Shown here: piece by piece, positions 1 to 9,591 of the stretch
Layout of the letters: each line of letters starts with the position of its first letter
How positions within the stretch are numbered: the first letter of the stretch is position 1
NCBI GenBank assembly: GCA_035702805.1
Contig: DASSZN010000134.1
Location: forward strand, 1 to 28,170
Direction: 5' to 3'
Length of the DNA stretch: 28,170 bases
DNA from: DASSZN01 sp035702805
GTDB taxonomy: Bacteria; Chloroflexota; Chloroflexia; Thermomicrobiales; Thermomicrobiaceae
The notes under the pieces: generated by a model
Told to the model about the DNA's origin: nothing
Databases searched by the model: none
The model's input: only the letters and a program-made list of their open reading frames with translations
Translations under genes and position numbers: made by a program

Positions 1-263
1 ACGTCCTCTTCGACACGACGCTCACCGACATGGAGACGTGCTACAAAGTCTTCACGGCGGACGTCGCTCGCGCCCTGACGCTGCGCTCCGACCGCTGGGG
101 CTTCGACCCCGAGATCACCGCCAAGATTTTGCGGCGAGGTCACCGAATCTACGAAGTGCCGATCGCCTACAATGGTCGGGAATTTTGGGAAGGCAAGAAG
201 ATCAGCTGGCGCGACGGGGTGAGCGTGCTGGTCACCTTGCTGCGGTACCGGTTCCTCGGGTAG
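1..263 (+). CDS. Glycosyltransferase family 2 (C-terminal fragment)
   Basis: This is the last 86 codons of a gene that begins before the window; the frame is open from base 3. The visible part reads LTDMETCYKVF near its start, followed by RWGFDPEITAKILRRGHRIYEVPIAYNGREFWEGKKI. This pattern is typical of the C-terminal half of GT-A fold, dolichyl-phosphate-mannose-synthase-like family 2 glycosyltransferases, which move a sugar from a nucleotide donor to a lipid or glycan. The 'F.E(I/L)..K' block and the 'Y..R...EGKKI.W.DG' block are the parts recognised. No transmembrane segment follows, so this is the soluble DPM1-like form as far as can be seen. The ROK kinase starts 31 bases downstream on the same strand, which suggests an operon. 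The acceptor cannot be told from this fragment. Confidence 0.85.
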   Translation, partial: VLFDTTLTDMETCYKVFTADVARALTLRSDRWGFDPEITAKILRRGHRIYEVPIAYNGREFWEGKKISWRDGVSVLVTLLRYRFLG

Positions 264-294
264 GCGGGCGCGGCTCGGCACTGGGGAGGCATCA

Positions 295-1272
295 ATGACC
301 GATTCGGCGATCGCCGTGGACCTTGGCGGCACCAATATTCGCGCGGCGCTGGTCGACCGGAACGGGCAGATCGGTCCGGTCGTCTCCCGGCACACCGGCG
401 CCCCGGAGGGTCCGGACGCGGTGATCGATCGTATGGTCGCGCTGGTGTCCGAGGTCGTGAACACGGCACAGCCCGGGCCGGAGACCATGGTCGGCGTGGT
501 GGCGCCGGGCCCGCTCAACCCGCTGACCGGGGTGCTCCACTTTGGCCCGAACCTACCCGGCTGGCACGACGTCCCGCTGCGGGACATCCTCGGCCGGCGC
601 CTCAACCGCCGGGTCGTCATCGGCAACGACGCCAACAGCGCGGCGCTCGGCGAGCTGATGTTCGGCGCGGCACGGCAGGTGCGGCACCTGATCTACATCG
701 CGCTCGGCACCGGCGTCGGTGGAGGCATCGTGTCGCACGGCCAGTTGATCGAGGGGACTCGTGGCGTAGGCGGCGAGGTGGGCCACGTCTCGGTCGACCC
801 GTTCGGTCCCCGCTGTCACTGCGGCGGCATCGGCTGCATCGAGTCTTACGTCGGCGGCTGGGCGATTGCCCGCGACGGCGAGATGCTGGTCCGGTCCGGC
901 CGCTCGGGCGCCATCGAGGCGGCGGCGCGGGACGGTCCGATCACCGCCGAGGTGGTCGCCGAGGCGGCCCGGCTGGGTGATGCCGCCGCGCGCGGCATCT
1001 TCCAGCGCGCGGGACAGGCGCTCGGGATCGGGCTCGGCGGGCTGGTCAACGTGTTCAACCCCGAGATGATCGTGATCGGCGGCGGGCTCGCCGCGGTGGG
1101 CGACCTGCTGCTCGATCCGGTGCGGGAGAACCTGCCGCGGTACGCAATGGCACAGATCTACCCCGACGTGACGATTCGCCCATCCGCGCTCGGCACCAAC
1201 ACGGGCCTGTTCGGAGCCGCGGCGCGTGTCTTCTACCATGAGCAGTCGAGTACCTCACCGGTCGACGAATAG
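295..1272 (+). CDS. ROK-family sugar kinase (glucokinase-like)
   Basis: A 325-residue ATP-dependent sugar kinase of the ROK family, probably acting on glucose or an N-acyl-hexosamine in the cytosol. The phosphate-binding motif DLGGTN is at residues 9-14, the catalytic-base motif GNDAN at 110-114 (Asp112), and the second phosphate motif ALGTGVGGGI at 136-145. The ROK signature follows: EVGH at 161-164 and the zinc motif CHCGGIGC at 174-181. No N-terminal helix-turn-helix is present, so it is a kinase and not a ROK repressor such as NagC or Mlc. The start is an ATG with GGGGAGG eight bases upstream. Its 3' end overlaps the start of the solute-binding lipoprotein gene. Substrate assignment (glucose versus another hexose) is an inference from family membership. 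Confidence 0.9.
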   Translation: MTDSAIAVDLGGTNIRAALVDRNGQIGPVVSRHTGAPEGPDAVIDRMVALVSEVVNTAQPGPETMVGVVAPGPLNPLTGVLHFGPNLPGWHDVPLRDILGRRLNRRVVIGNDANSAALGELMFGAARQVRHLIYIALGTGVGGGIVSHGQLIEGTRGVGGEVGHVSVDPFGPRCHCGGIGCIESYVGGWAIARDGEMLVRSGRSGAIEAAARDGPITAEVVAEAARLGDAAARGIFQRAGQALGIGLGGLVNVFNPEMIVIGGGLAAVGDLLLDPVRENLPRYAMAQIYPDVTIRPSALGTNTGLFGAAARVFYHEQSSTSPVDE

Positions 1273-3073
1273 TCGGTCCGCGCCGGACGCACCCGGTCCG
1301 TCGCCTCCGGGGTGGTGGAGTGCGCGGATCACGCGCCGGGCGGCATTCGGCACCATCGCGGCCACGCTGACGGGCCTGCTCGCCGCCTGCCGTGGGACCG
1401 CCGCGGTGCCGACCGCGCCACCCGCGGTCCCGCCGGCCACCGGGCCAACGGTCGCCTCGCCGTCCGCTACCGCGACTGCGGCCCCGGTCACGGCGACGCC
1501 GGCACCTCTCGCGACGCCCGTCGATGCCACACAGATCTTCGTCGACGGCACCTTCACCGCCGACCCCGTAAGCCACGACTTCAACGCGAACCCCAACTGC
1601 GGCGGCGAGCCGGAACTGTGGGCCGGGCTGTTGACCTTCACCGCCGGGCTCGAGCCGACGCCCGACTGGGCTCAGACCTGGGAGGTCAGCGGTGACGGCC
1701 TGACCTGGACGTTCAACCTGCGACCGGGCAACCACGGCTGGAGCAACGGGGATCCCGTCACGGCCGCGGACTTCGTGTGGTCATGGCAGCGCAAGCTCGA
1801 GCCGGCAACCGGTGCGTCCGACGCCGGTGTCCTGTACGCGATTCGTAACGCCGCCGCGGTCCACGCCGGCACCGCCAGGCCCGCCGCACTGGGCGTCTCC
1901 GCCGTCGACCAGTGGACCCTCCAGGTCCAGTTGACCTCGCCGGCTCCGGGGTTCCTCGCCACGGTCGCGTCGCTCGCGACGGTCCCGGCTCACCGGGCCA
2001 GCGTAGAGCGCTTTGGTGCCCGGTGGACCGATGCCGGGAACTGCGTCTCGAACGGGCCGTTCCAGCTCGACAGCTGGGAGCATGGCGTCCGCTTCCAGCT
2101 CTCGGTCAACGGCTCGTACTGGGGCGCCGGGAACGTCACCTTGAGCGGCGTCGACGTGCCGATCACCCCCGCCGAGTCCGCGCTCCTCGAGTACCGCCTG
2201 AACCGGGTCGACCAGGTCGGCGTGCTCGGGACCGACATCGCCGGCTTGCAGGCCGACCCCACGCTCGGGCCGCAGCTCCAGCGGACGATCGGGAATGGGT
2301 CGTGGGCGCTCTACCCGAACGCCGCCGTGCCGCCGTTCGACGATCCGCGAGTCCGGCTGGCGGTCGCCCACGCCGTGGATCGTCGTCGCCTGGTCGACCT
2401 CGTCTCCGGGCGCGCGGTCGCGGCCACCAGCTTGCTGCCGCCGAGCTTTCCCGCGCACGTGGACGACCCGACCGTGACCGCGCTGCAGACGTTCGACGTC
2501 ACCGCGGCGCTGGACGCCCTGAGCGGCACCCGCTATGCCGGCGGCACGGGCTGGCCCGACGTCACGCTCGTGGTGCGGCACGAGGACCCCGACTCCGACC
2601 TCCTCGGCCGCGACGTCGGCACGCAGCTCGCGGAGAACCTCGGCATGCCGGTGACGACGCTCGTCCTCGACACTGCCGCCTTCGACGCGGCGCTGAGCCG
2701 CCGGAGCGCCGGGCTCGTCTGGGAGCGGACGTGGTTCACGACGCCGGATCCGGCGTCCGCCTACGGGAGCCTGTTCAGCGGCCCGATCGCCGGGCGCCCG
2801 ACCACCTGGCAGAGCACCGAGTTCGTCTCCCTACTGGCGAGCGCGGTCGGCGAGACGGACCCGGCACAGGTGCCTGCTCGCTTCGCGGCCTGCGAGCGGC
2901 TGCTGCAGACGGACGTGGTCTACGTCCCAGCGGCCTACCCCGCGACCTGGTACCTCGTCCAGCCGTGGGTCGGCGGCATCCCGGTCGACCGCGCGGGCTA
3001 CCCGCTCCTGATCGACCGCGTGTTCACCCGCCGACTGATGGGCCTGCGGATCGCCGGTCGACCGGCTTCCTGA
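1238..3073 (+). CDS. Peptide-type ABC solute-binding lipoprotein (SBP_bac_5, OppA-like)
   Basis: A lipoprotein of 611 residues from the ATG. An in-frame GTG at 1226 would add four residues. After a 28-residue polar leader comes ITRRAAFGTIAATLTGLLAAC, a twin-arginine-like signal (Arg33-Arg34) with lipobox LAAC, so Cys51 is the likely lipidated residue. A Thr/Pro/Ala-rich linker follows. The mature domain has the family 5 solute-binding pattern, including WEVSGDGLTWTFNLRPG and DPVTAADFVWSWQRKLEPATGAS, close to OppA of oligopeptide importers. It should sit on the outer face of the membrane and capture peptides or a similar ligand. The start overlaps the ROK gene by 35 bases and has no clear ribosome binding site, so it is probably translationally coupled. 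No permease or ATPase gene is adjacent, so its transporter partners must be encoded elsewhere. Confidence 0.88.
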   Translation: MSSRVPHRSTNSRSAPDAPGPSPPGWWSARITRRAAFGTIAATLTGLLAACRGTAAVPTAPPAVPPATGPTVASPSATATAAPVTATPAPLATPVDATQIFVDGTFTADPVSHDFNANPNCGGEPELWAGLLTFTAGLEPTPDWAQTWEVSGDGLTWTFNLRPGNHGWSNGDPVTAADFVWSWQRKLEPATGASDAGVLYAIRNAAAVHAGTARPAALGVSAVDQWTLQVQLTSPAPGFLATVASLATVPAHRASVERFGARWTDAGNCVSNGPFQLDSWEHGVRFQLSVNGSYWGAGNVTLSGVDVPITPAESALLEYRLNRVDQVGVLGTDIAGLQADPTLGPQLQRTIGNGSWALYPNAAVPPFDDPRVRLAVAHAVDRRRLVDLVSGRAVAATSLLPPSFPAHVDDPTVTALQTFDVTAALDALSGTRYAGGTGWPDVTLVVRHEDPDSDLLGRDVGTQLAENLGMPVTTLVLDTAAFDAALSRRSAGLVWERTWFTTPDPASAYGSLFSGPIAGRPTTWQSTEFVSLLASAVGETDPAQVPARFAACERLLQTDVVYVPAAYPATWYLVQPWVGGIPVDRAGYPLLIDRVFTRRLMGLRIAGRPAS

Positions 3074-3139
3074 ACAGGGGAGCCCAACCATACCCCGCTC
3101 GCGGGCGAACAATTGGCCGTATTCTCGCGGACGCCGCTG

Positions 3140-3148
3140 TGCTATGCT
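3140..3148 (+). promoter_or_regulatory. Extended -10 promoter upstream of the branched-chain aminotransferase
   Basis: The sequence TGcTATGCT is a good extended -10 element 87 bases before the aminotransferase start codon. No convincing -35 hexamer lies 16-19 bases upstream. The same TGnTAnnnT pattern precedes priA, the SDR gene, smc and, on the other strand, nuoA, which raises confidence that it is real. Confidence 0.5.
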
Positions 3149-3234
3149 GCGCAGCAGCACCGTGGAGAGCAGATGCCGCGCCGGCCACGACGATGGCGAC
3201 CCGGCACGGGACCGCAGACGTGGGAGGTTGGTCA

Positions 3235-4185
3235 ATGGCCGAATCACATCCGAAATACCTCTGGTGGAACGGCAAGCAGATGCCGTGGGAAGACGCCACG
3301 GTCCACGTCACCGATATCGGGTGGTCAACGGTCGGGGCGATCTTCGAGGGCATCCGCGCGTACTGGAACCCGCAGCAGCAGGAGTCGTACGTCTTCCGGC
3401 TGCCGGAGCACATGAAGCGCTTCGAGCGCTCCATGAAGCTGGTGCGACTGCAGCAGGAGTACTCCACCGAAGATCTGTGCGACGCGATCGTCAAGCTCGT
3501 GCACGACAATGACCACCGCGAGAGCGTCTACATCCGCCCGCTAGCCTACCGGGGCGGCGGTGACGGCAAGAGCTTCAGCGGCTTCGGCGGTGAGGCGGCC
3601 ATCCTGATCAACACGCGCGGCAACCCGACGCATTTGCTCAGCGGCAAGGCACAGCACGCCTGCATCAGCTCCTGGACGCGCATCTCCGACAACGTCATGC
3701 CGCCGCGCATCAAGAACATCTCGAACTACCGCAACGGTCAGCTCGCCAACATGGAGGCGGCGATCAACGGCTACGACACCGCCATCCTGCTCAACACGCA
3801 GGGCACCGTGGCCGAGGGCGGCGGGTCGTGCCTGATGATGGTCCGTGACGGCAAGTTGATCACGCCCGACATCACCAGCAGCATCCTGGAGAGCATCACC
3901 CGCGACGCCATCATGACGATGGCGGCCCAGGACCTGGGAGTCGAGGTCGTCGAGCGGCCGGTCGACCGGACCGAGCTCTACATCGCCGACGAGGTCTTCA
4001 TGTGCGGCACCGCCGCCGAGATCACGCCGATAGTTTCCGTCGACCGCTACGATGTCGGTGACGGCACCGTGGGACCGATTACCCGCCGGCTGGAGCAGCT
4101 CTTCTACGACGTGCTGCACGGCACCGATCCGCGCCACGCGGACTGGCGGACGCCGGTCGGGCTGGGCACGCTGGCGACGGCCTGA
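3235..4185 (+). CDS. ilvE: Branched-chain amino acid aminotransferase
   Basis: A 316-residue fold-type IV PLP aminotransferase that interconverts Leu, Ile and Val with their 2-oxo acids (EC 2.6.1.42) in the cytosol. The N-terminal block VHVTDIGWSTVGAIFEGIRAY and YIRPLAYRGGG are typical of the family. The PLP lysine is Lys160 in RIKNISNYRNG, and the cofactor-contacting Glu is Glu194 in TVAEGGG. The C-terminal block ELYIADEVFMCGTAAEITPI is diagnostic. The usual 'GEN(I/L)F' after the glutamate is replaced by GGSCLMM, a mild departure. The frame is open much further upstream, but the ATG at 3235 is chosen because GGGAGG lies seven bases before it and homology begins there. It stands alone, with an extended -10 promoter upstream and a strong hairpin after the stop. 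Confidence 0.93.
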   Translation: MAESHPKYLWWNGKQMPWEDATVHVTDIGWSTVGAIFEGIRAYWNPQQQESYVFRLPEHMKRFERSMKLVRLQQEYSTEDLCDAIVKLVHDNDHRESVYIRPLAYRGGGDGKSFSGFGGEAAILINTRGNPTHLLSGKAQHACISSWTRISDNVMPPRIKNISNYRNGQLANMEAAINGYDTAILLNTQGTVAEGGGSCLMMVRDGKLITPDITSSILESITRDAIMTMAAQDLGVEVVERPVDRTELYIADEVFMCGTAAEITPIVSVDRYDVGDGTVGPITRRLEQLFYDVLHGTDPRHADWRTPVGLGTLATA

Positions 4186-4218
4186 CGCCCTCGCCGGCAT
4201 CGACGCGACCGACGCGGA

Positions 4219-4245
4219 ACGGGGCAGGCGGATCGCCTGCCCCGT
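4219..4245 (+). terminator. Hairpin between convergent genes, likely bidirectional terminator
   Basis: A perfect 12-base inverted repeat, ACGGGGCAGGCG and its complement, separated by GAT. It lies in the 92-base gap between the convergent aminotransferase genes. No strong T-run follows on either strand (GTCTCACGTTCT on the plus strand), so termination may be inefficient or assisted by a factor. Confidence 0.7.
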
Positions 4246-4277
4246 CTCACGTTCTGGAGTTGGGTGTGGGCGGCGCG

Positions 4278-5651
4278 CTACGCCCCGCCGAAGAAGCCCT
4301 CGTCCCGCATCCGCGCGATGGTGGTGTCAAATGCCTGCACCGTGCGGTCGATGTCCTCGGTCGTGTGGACGGAGCTGAGCAGGCCGCCACCGTGGAACAG
4401 GTCTGCCCCGTTGAGGAGCATCCCCTGCGCCAGCGCGAGCGCCATCTTGCCGCCGACGCCGTTCTTGAGCACCGTCGGGTCGACCCCCTCCGGGATGTGG
4501 ATGTCCTCGCCATGCTGGTTGGCACAGGTCTGGCCCAGCACCAGGTGGAAGACGGAGCTCTCGCCCCAGGCAAAGCCCGGCACTCCCTGGCGCACCAGCA
4601 CCTCGTTGAACCCCTTGCGGACGCGGGCAGCCATCTCGTCGGCGCGCCGCTGCACGCGCGGGTCGGCCACCATCTGCAGCGCCACCGCTCCGGCCACGGC
4701 CGACAGCGGGTTGGCGTTGTAGGTACCCGGATGGCCGATCTTCTTGGTCTGGTTCCAGCCCGGCTCGTCACGGAACGCCAGCAACTGCATGATGTCGGCG
4801 CGCCCGGCGACCGCGCCGCCCGGCAGGCCGCCGGCCAGGATCTTCGCCATGGTGGTCAGGTCGGGCGTGACCCCTTCCCGCTCCTGTTTGCCGCCGGGCG
4901 CCCAGCGGAACCCGGTGATCACCTCGTCGAAGATGAGGACCGTCTTATGCCGCTCCGTGATCTCGCGCAGCCGCGCCAGAAAACCTTCCGGCACCGGGAT
5001 CGAGGAGTAGGACGCACCGCTCGGCTCCAGGATCACGCCCGCGACATCTCCCTCGGCCAGCCTCCGGTCCACGAAGTCGAGGTCGTTCACCGGCGCGACG
5101 ACCACGGTGTCGAGCACCGCCCGCGGGATCCCCGGCAACGTCTTACCCTCGAAGGGCGGCCGCTCGCCCGCCACCGCGTAGTCGTGCCAGCCGTGGAAGT
5201 GCCCGGCGAACTTCAGGATGCGATCGCGGCCGGTGAACGCCCGGGCGATGCGCATCGCCAGCATGGTCGCCTCGGTGCCGGAGGAGGTGAACTCGACCCG
5301 CTCCGCCGAGGGCACCAGCCGGCACACCCGCTCTGCCCACTCGACCTCCAGCTCGTGGCTGGCGCCGAAGTGCGTGCCCCGGTGGACCTGCTCCGCCACC
5401 GCGTCGGCGATCTCGGCGTTGCTGTGGCCGAGGATGAGTGCGCCGTGCCCCATCGAGTAGTCGATGATCTCGTGCCCGTCGACGTCCCACTTTCGCGAGC
5501 CGGCCGCGCGCTCGACGTAGAGCGGGAACGGCTCCATGTGGCGCACGTCGTGGGTGATCCCCCCAGGGATCGCCTCGACCGCGCGCCGGTACCGCTTGAG
5601 CGACCCCTGGAACTGCTCGACGAAGTCCTGCTCGATCGTTCGCCCTGCCAT
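4278..5651 (-). CDS. Class III PLP aminotransferase, glutamate-1-semialdehyde aminomutase-like
   Basis: A 457-residue fold-type I, class III aminotransferase. Visible motifs are FTSSGTEATMLAMRIAR (phosphate-binding SGTEA, about 121-137), HFHGWHD (151-157), the cofactor Asp242 in IFDEVITGFRW, and the PLP-binding Lys270 in LTTMAKILAGGLPGGA. The overall pattern is that of HemL and its relatives, which move the amino group within glutamate-1-semialdehyde during tetrapyrrole synthesis. It is about 25-30 residues longer than usual HemL, has GGLPGGA where HemL commonly has GGLPVGA, and no other heme gene is nearby. A different amino donor or substrate is therefore possible, and I leave the symbol blank. 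The ATG has GGAGGG about ten bases upstream. A -35/-10 pair lies upstream on the same strand. Confidence 0.85.
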   Translation of the reverse strand: MAGRTIEQDFVEQFQGSLKRYRRAVEAIPGGITHDVRHMEPFPLYVERAAGSRKWDVDGHEIIDYSMGHGALILGHSNAEIADAVAEQVHRGTHFGASHELEVEWAERVCRLVPSAERVEFTSSGTEATMLAMRIARAFTGRDRILKFAGHFHGWHDYAVAGERPPFEGKTLPGIPRAVLDTVVVAPVNDLDFVDRRLAEGDVAGVILEPSGASYSSIPVPEGFLARLREITERHKTVLIFDEVITGFRWAPGGKQEREGVTPDLTTMAKILAGGLPGGAVAGRADIMQLLAFRDEPGWNQTKKIGHPGTYNANPLSAVAGAVALQMVADPRVQRRADEMAARVRKGFNEVLVRQGVPGFAWGESSVFHLVLGQTCANQHGEDIHIPEGVDPTVLKNGVGGKMALALAQGMLLNGADLFHGGGLLSSVHTTEDIDRTVQAFDTTIARMRDEGFFGGA

Positions 5652-5710
5652 GGCCCTGTGCCCTCCCTCGAGGCCCGCCGCGCCTTGACGCTCGCACCGT
5701 ACACCGGTCG

Positions 5711-5740
5711 ATTATCCGCGAGCGCCGGGTGGGCTGTCCA
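5711..5740 (-). promoter_or_regulatory. Promoter of the class III aminotransferase
   Basis: On the minus strand, TGGACA (5740-5735) is followed after 18 bases by GATAAT (5716-5711). Transcription would start near 5704, about 50 bases before the start codon at 5651. The 18-base spacing matches other -35/-10 pairs in this window. Confidence 0.55.
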
Positions 5741-5789
5741 GGCGACCGCTGGGCGTGACAACTCGTCACAACCGTCCAGCTGTCCTGGC

Positions 5790-5798
5790 TGCTAGACT
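5790..5798 (+). promoter_or_regulatory. Extended -10 promoter of priA (leaderless arrangement)
   Basis: TGcTAGACT ends only six bases before the priA ATG at 5805. With the usual distance of six to seven bases from the -10 hexamer, transcription would begin at or next to the A of the start codon. No Shine-Dalgarno sequence is visible before the ATG, which agrees with a leaderless mRNA. Confidence 0.5.
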
Positions 5799-5804
5799 TG
5801 TCGC

Positions 5805-8282
<2,478 letters not shown>

Positions 8283-8297
8283 CAGCCGACGGCAACG

Positions 8298-9161
8298 TCA
8301 GTCCCCGGTTTCGGCAACGACGACGGGAACGCGTCGCCGACGCGCGATCAGTTCCTGCGACGGGAGTTTGACGTTCCACACCAGCCCGAATCGCCGGAGC
8401 AGGCGAATGGTCAGCCCCGTCAGATCGAACTGCCTCCAGGTCATCCCATGGTAGGCCATCGCCGGAAACGCGTGGTGATTGTGATGCCACCCTTCGCCAA
8501 AGGCGAGCAAGCCGACGATCCAGTTGTTCCGGCTCTGATCCTTGATGTCGAAGGGCCGATCGCCGTACGTGTGGCAGACGGAGTTCACCGACCAGGTCAC
8601 GTGGTTCACGACGGCGATGCGCACCAGGCCGCCCCAGAGCAATCCCTCCCAACCCCCAATCAGGTAGGGGATCACGAGGCCGAGGACGACCCACAGGAGG
8701 AACGTCCGGTCCAGCGCGACGACGAGAGGATCGGCGAGGTGGCGCTTGCAGTAGCGCTCCCGGTCCGCGGGCGGGGCCGAGAAGAACCAGCCGATATGGG
8801 CATGGAAGAATCCTTCCAGCGGTGAGTGCGGATCGCCCTCCTCGTCGGCGAAGGCATGGTGCTTGAGGTGGTTCGCCGCCCAGTCGATCGCCCGCCCCTG
8901 CACGGCCATGGCCGCCAGGATCAGCACGACGACCTTGATCACCGGTCCCGTGTCGAAGCTGCGGTGCGTCAGCATCCGATGGTAGCCGAAGGTCACGCCG
9001 ATTCCAGTCAGAACATAAAGGACCACGAAGAGCGCGAGTTCACGCCAGCCGATCATGTGGTTCCACAGGCTCGCCATCGCGTAGATCGTCGCCAGCAGCG
9101 GCGCGATGACGAACACGAGGAGCACGCCTCGGCGCAGAGCCATGAACCGTGGTTGGGGCAC
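8298..9161 (-). CDS. Fatty acid (acyl-CoA/acyl-lipid) desaturase, stearoyl-CoA Δ9 type
   Basis: A 287-residue integral membrane di-iron desaturase that introduces a double bond into a fatty acyl chain. The three histidine boxes are present: HRMLTH (His61, His66), HLKHH (His98, His101, His102) and HHNHH (His226, 227, 229, 230). Hydrophobic segments at about 13-33, 41-58 and 73-88, and a pair near 154-180, agree with four membrane spans. The length is in the range of short bacterial DesC/OLE1-like enzymes with no cytochrome b5 domain. I chose the GTG at 9161 because GGAGGTGA lies just upstream; an in-frame ATG follows at 9143. The electron donor (ferredoxin or other reductase) is not encoded nearby. 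Position of desaturation is inferred from the family and not proven. Confidence 0.9.
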   Translation of the reverse strand: MPQPRFMALRRGVLLVFVIAPLLATIYAMASLWNHMIGWRELALFVVLYVLTGIGVTFGYHRMLTHRSFDTGPVIKVVVLILAAMAVQGRAIDWAANHLKHHAFADEEGDPHSPLEGFFHAHIGWFFSAPPADRERYCKRHLADPLVVALDRTFLLWVVLGLVIPYLIGGWEGLLWGGLVRIAVVNHVTWSVNSVCHTYGDRPFDIKDQSRNNWIVGLLAFGEGWHHNHHAFPAMAYHGMTWRQFDLTGLTIRLLRRFGLVWNVKLPSQELIARRRRVPVVVAETGD

Positions 9162-9395
9162 TGACTCACCTCCGTCAACCTGCACCTCCGGCACAGGCAT
9201 ACCTTGCTGATGGCGCCGACGGACACACGCCCGCTGAGTTTGCCCAACCGGCGAATGACCGGCACGATTGAGCCGGGTGCGTTCAAGCCGCATAGACATG
9301 CCGCACGTCGTGATCGCCACGGTCGGGCAGTGCCGCCGCGGACTCGCCTGGCTGTCACTACGCACCACGGGCGCGGAGATTCAGGAGGGCGATCG

Positions 9396-9425
9396 ATGAA
9401 TAGAAACCCGAGGTGGCGGGGATGA
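9396..9425 (+). CDS. Possible nine-codon ORF (MNRNPRWRG)
   Basis: ATG followed by eight codons and TGA. AGGAGGG sits six bases before the ATG, which is an optimal ribosome binding site. The long hairpin at 9472-9510 lies 46 bases downstream and could end a short plus-strand transcript. No good promoter was found, and chance is a real explanation. The function is unknown. Confidence 0.2.
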   Translation: MNRNPRWRG

Positions 9426-9471
9426 TGTCCTCACGCCGACCCGAGTATACCGGTTTCCGCCGCGAGTCACT

Positions 9472-9510
9472 GCTGCCCCGGCGTGCTTCACCAAGCGCGA
9501 CCGGGGCAGC
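9472..9510 (-). terminator. Long hairpin downstream of the nuo operon
   Basis: GCTGCCCCGG (9472-9481) is exactly complementary to CCGGGGCAGC (9501-9510). The stem continues inward for about seven more pairs, CGTGCTT with AAGCGCG, with one bulged base and a CACC loop. It lies 81-120 bases past the nuoN stop. No T-run follows on either strand, so it may be a factor-dependent terminator or a 3' stabilising structure for the nuo mRNA. Confidence 0.5.
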
Positions 9511-9591
9511 GGCAAACGCATCGTCGTGCTCACTAGGAGCGGAGGTGTGCGCGGGAGATCGCTCGGCGGCCCGTTTCCTCTCGAGCCTGGC

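Larger units (their letters stand above)
9162..9591. other. 430-base intergenic region between desaturase and nuoN
   Basis: No convincing protein gene of normal size. It holds the long hairpin at 9472-9510, a nine-codon ORF on the plus strand at 9396-9425 with a good ribosome binding site, and possible weak -10 elements on the minus strand (TATACT near 9446-9451 and TATGCC near 9198-9203) that could serve the desaturase. None of these promoters has a good -35. Confidence 0.5.

Noticed and set aside
1912..3234. Upstream extension of the branched-chain aminotransferase frame by 441 codons
   Set aside because: It lies over the solute-binding lipoprotein in another frame; similarity and the ribosome binding site place the start at 3235.
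5685..5716. TTGACG followed by GATTAT on the plus strand as a priA promoter
   Set aside because: The spacer would be 19 bases with a poor -10, and the extended -10 at 5790 is closer and better; the ATTATC is better explained as a -10 on the minus strand.
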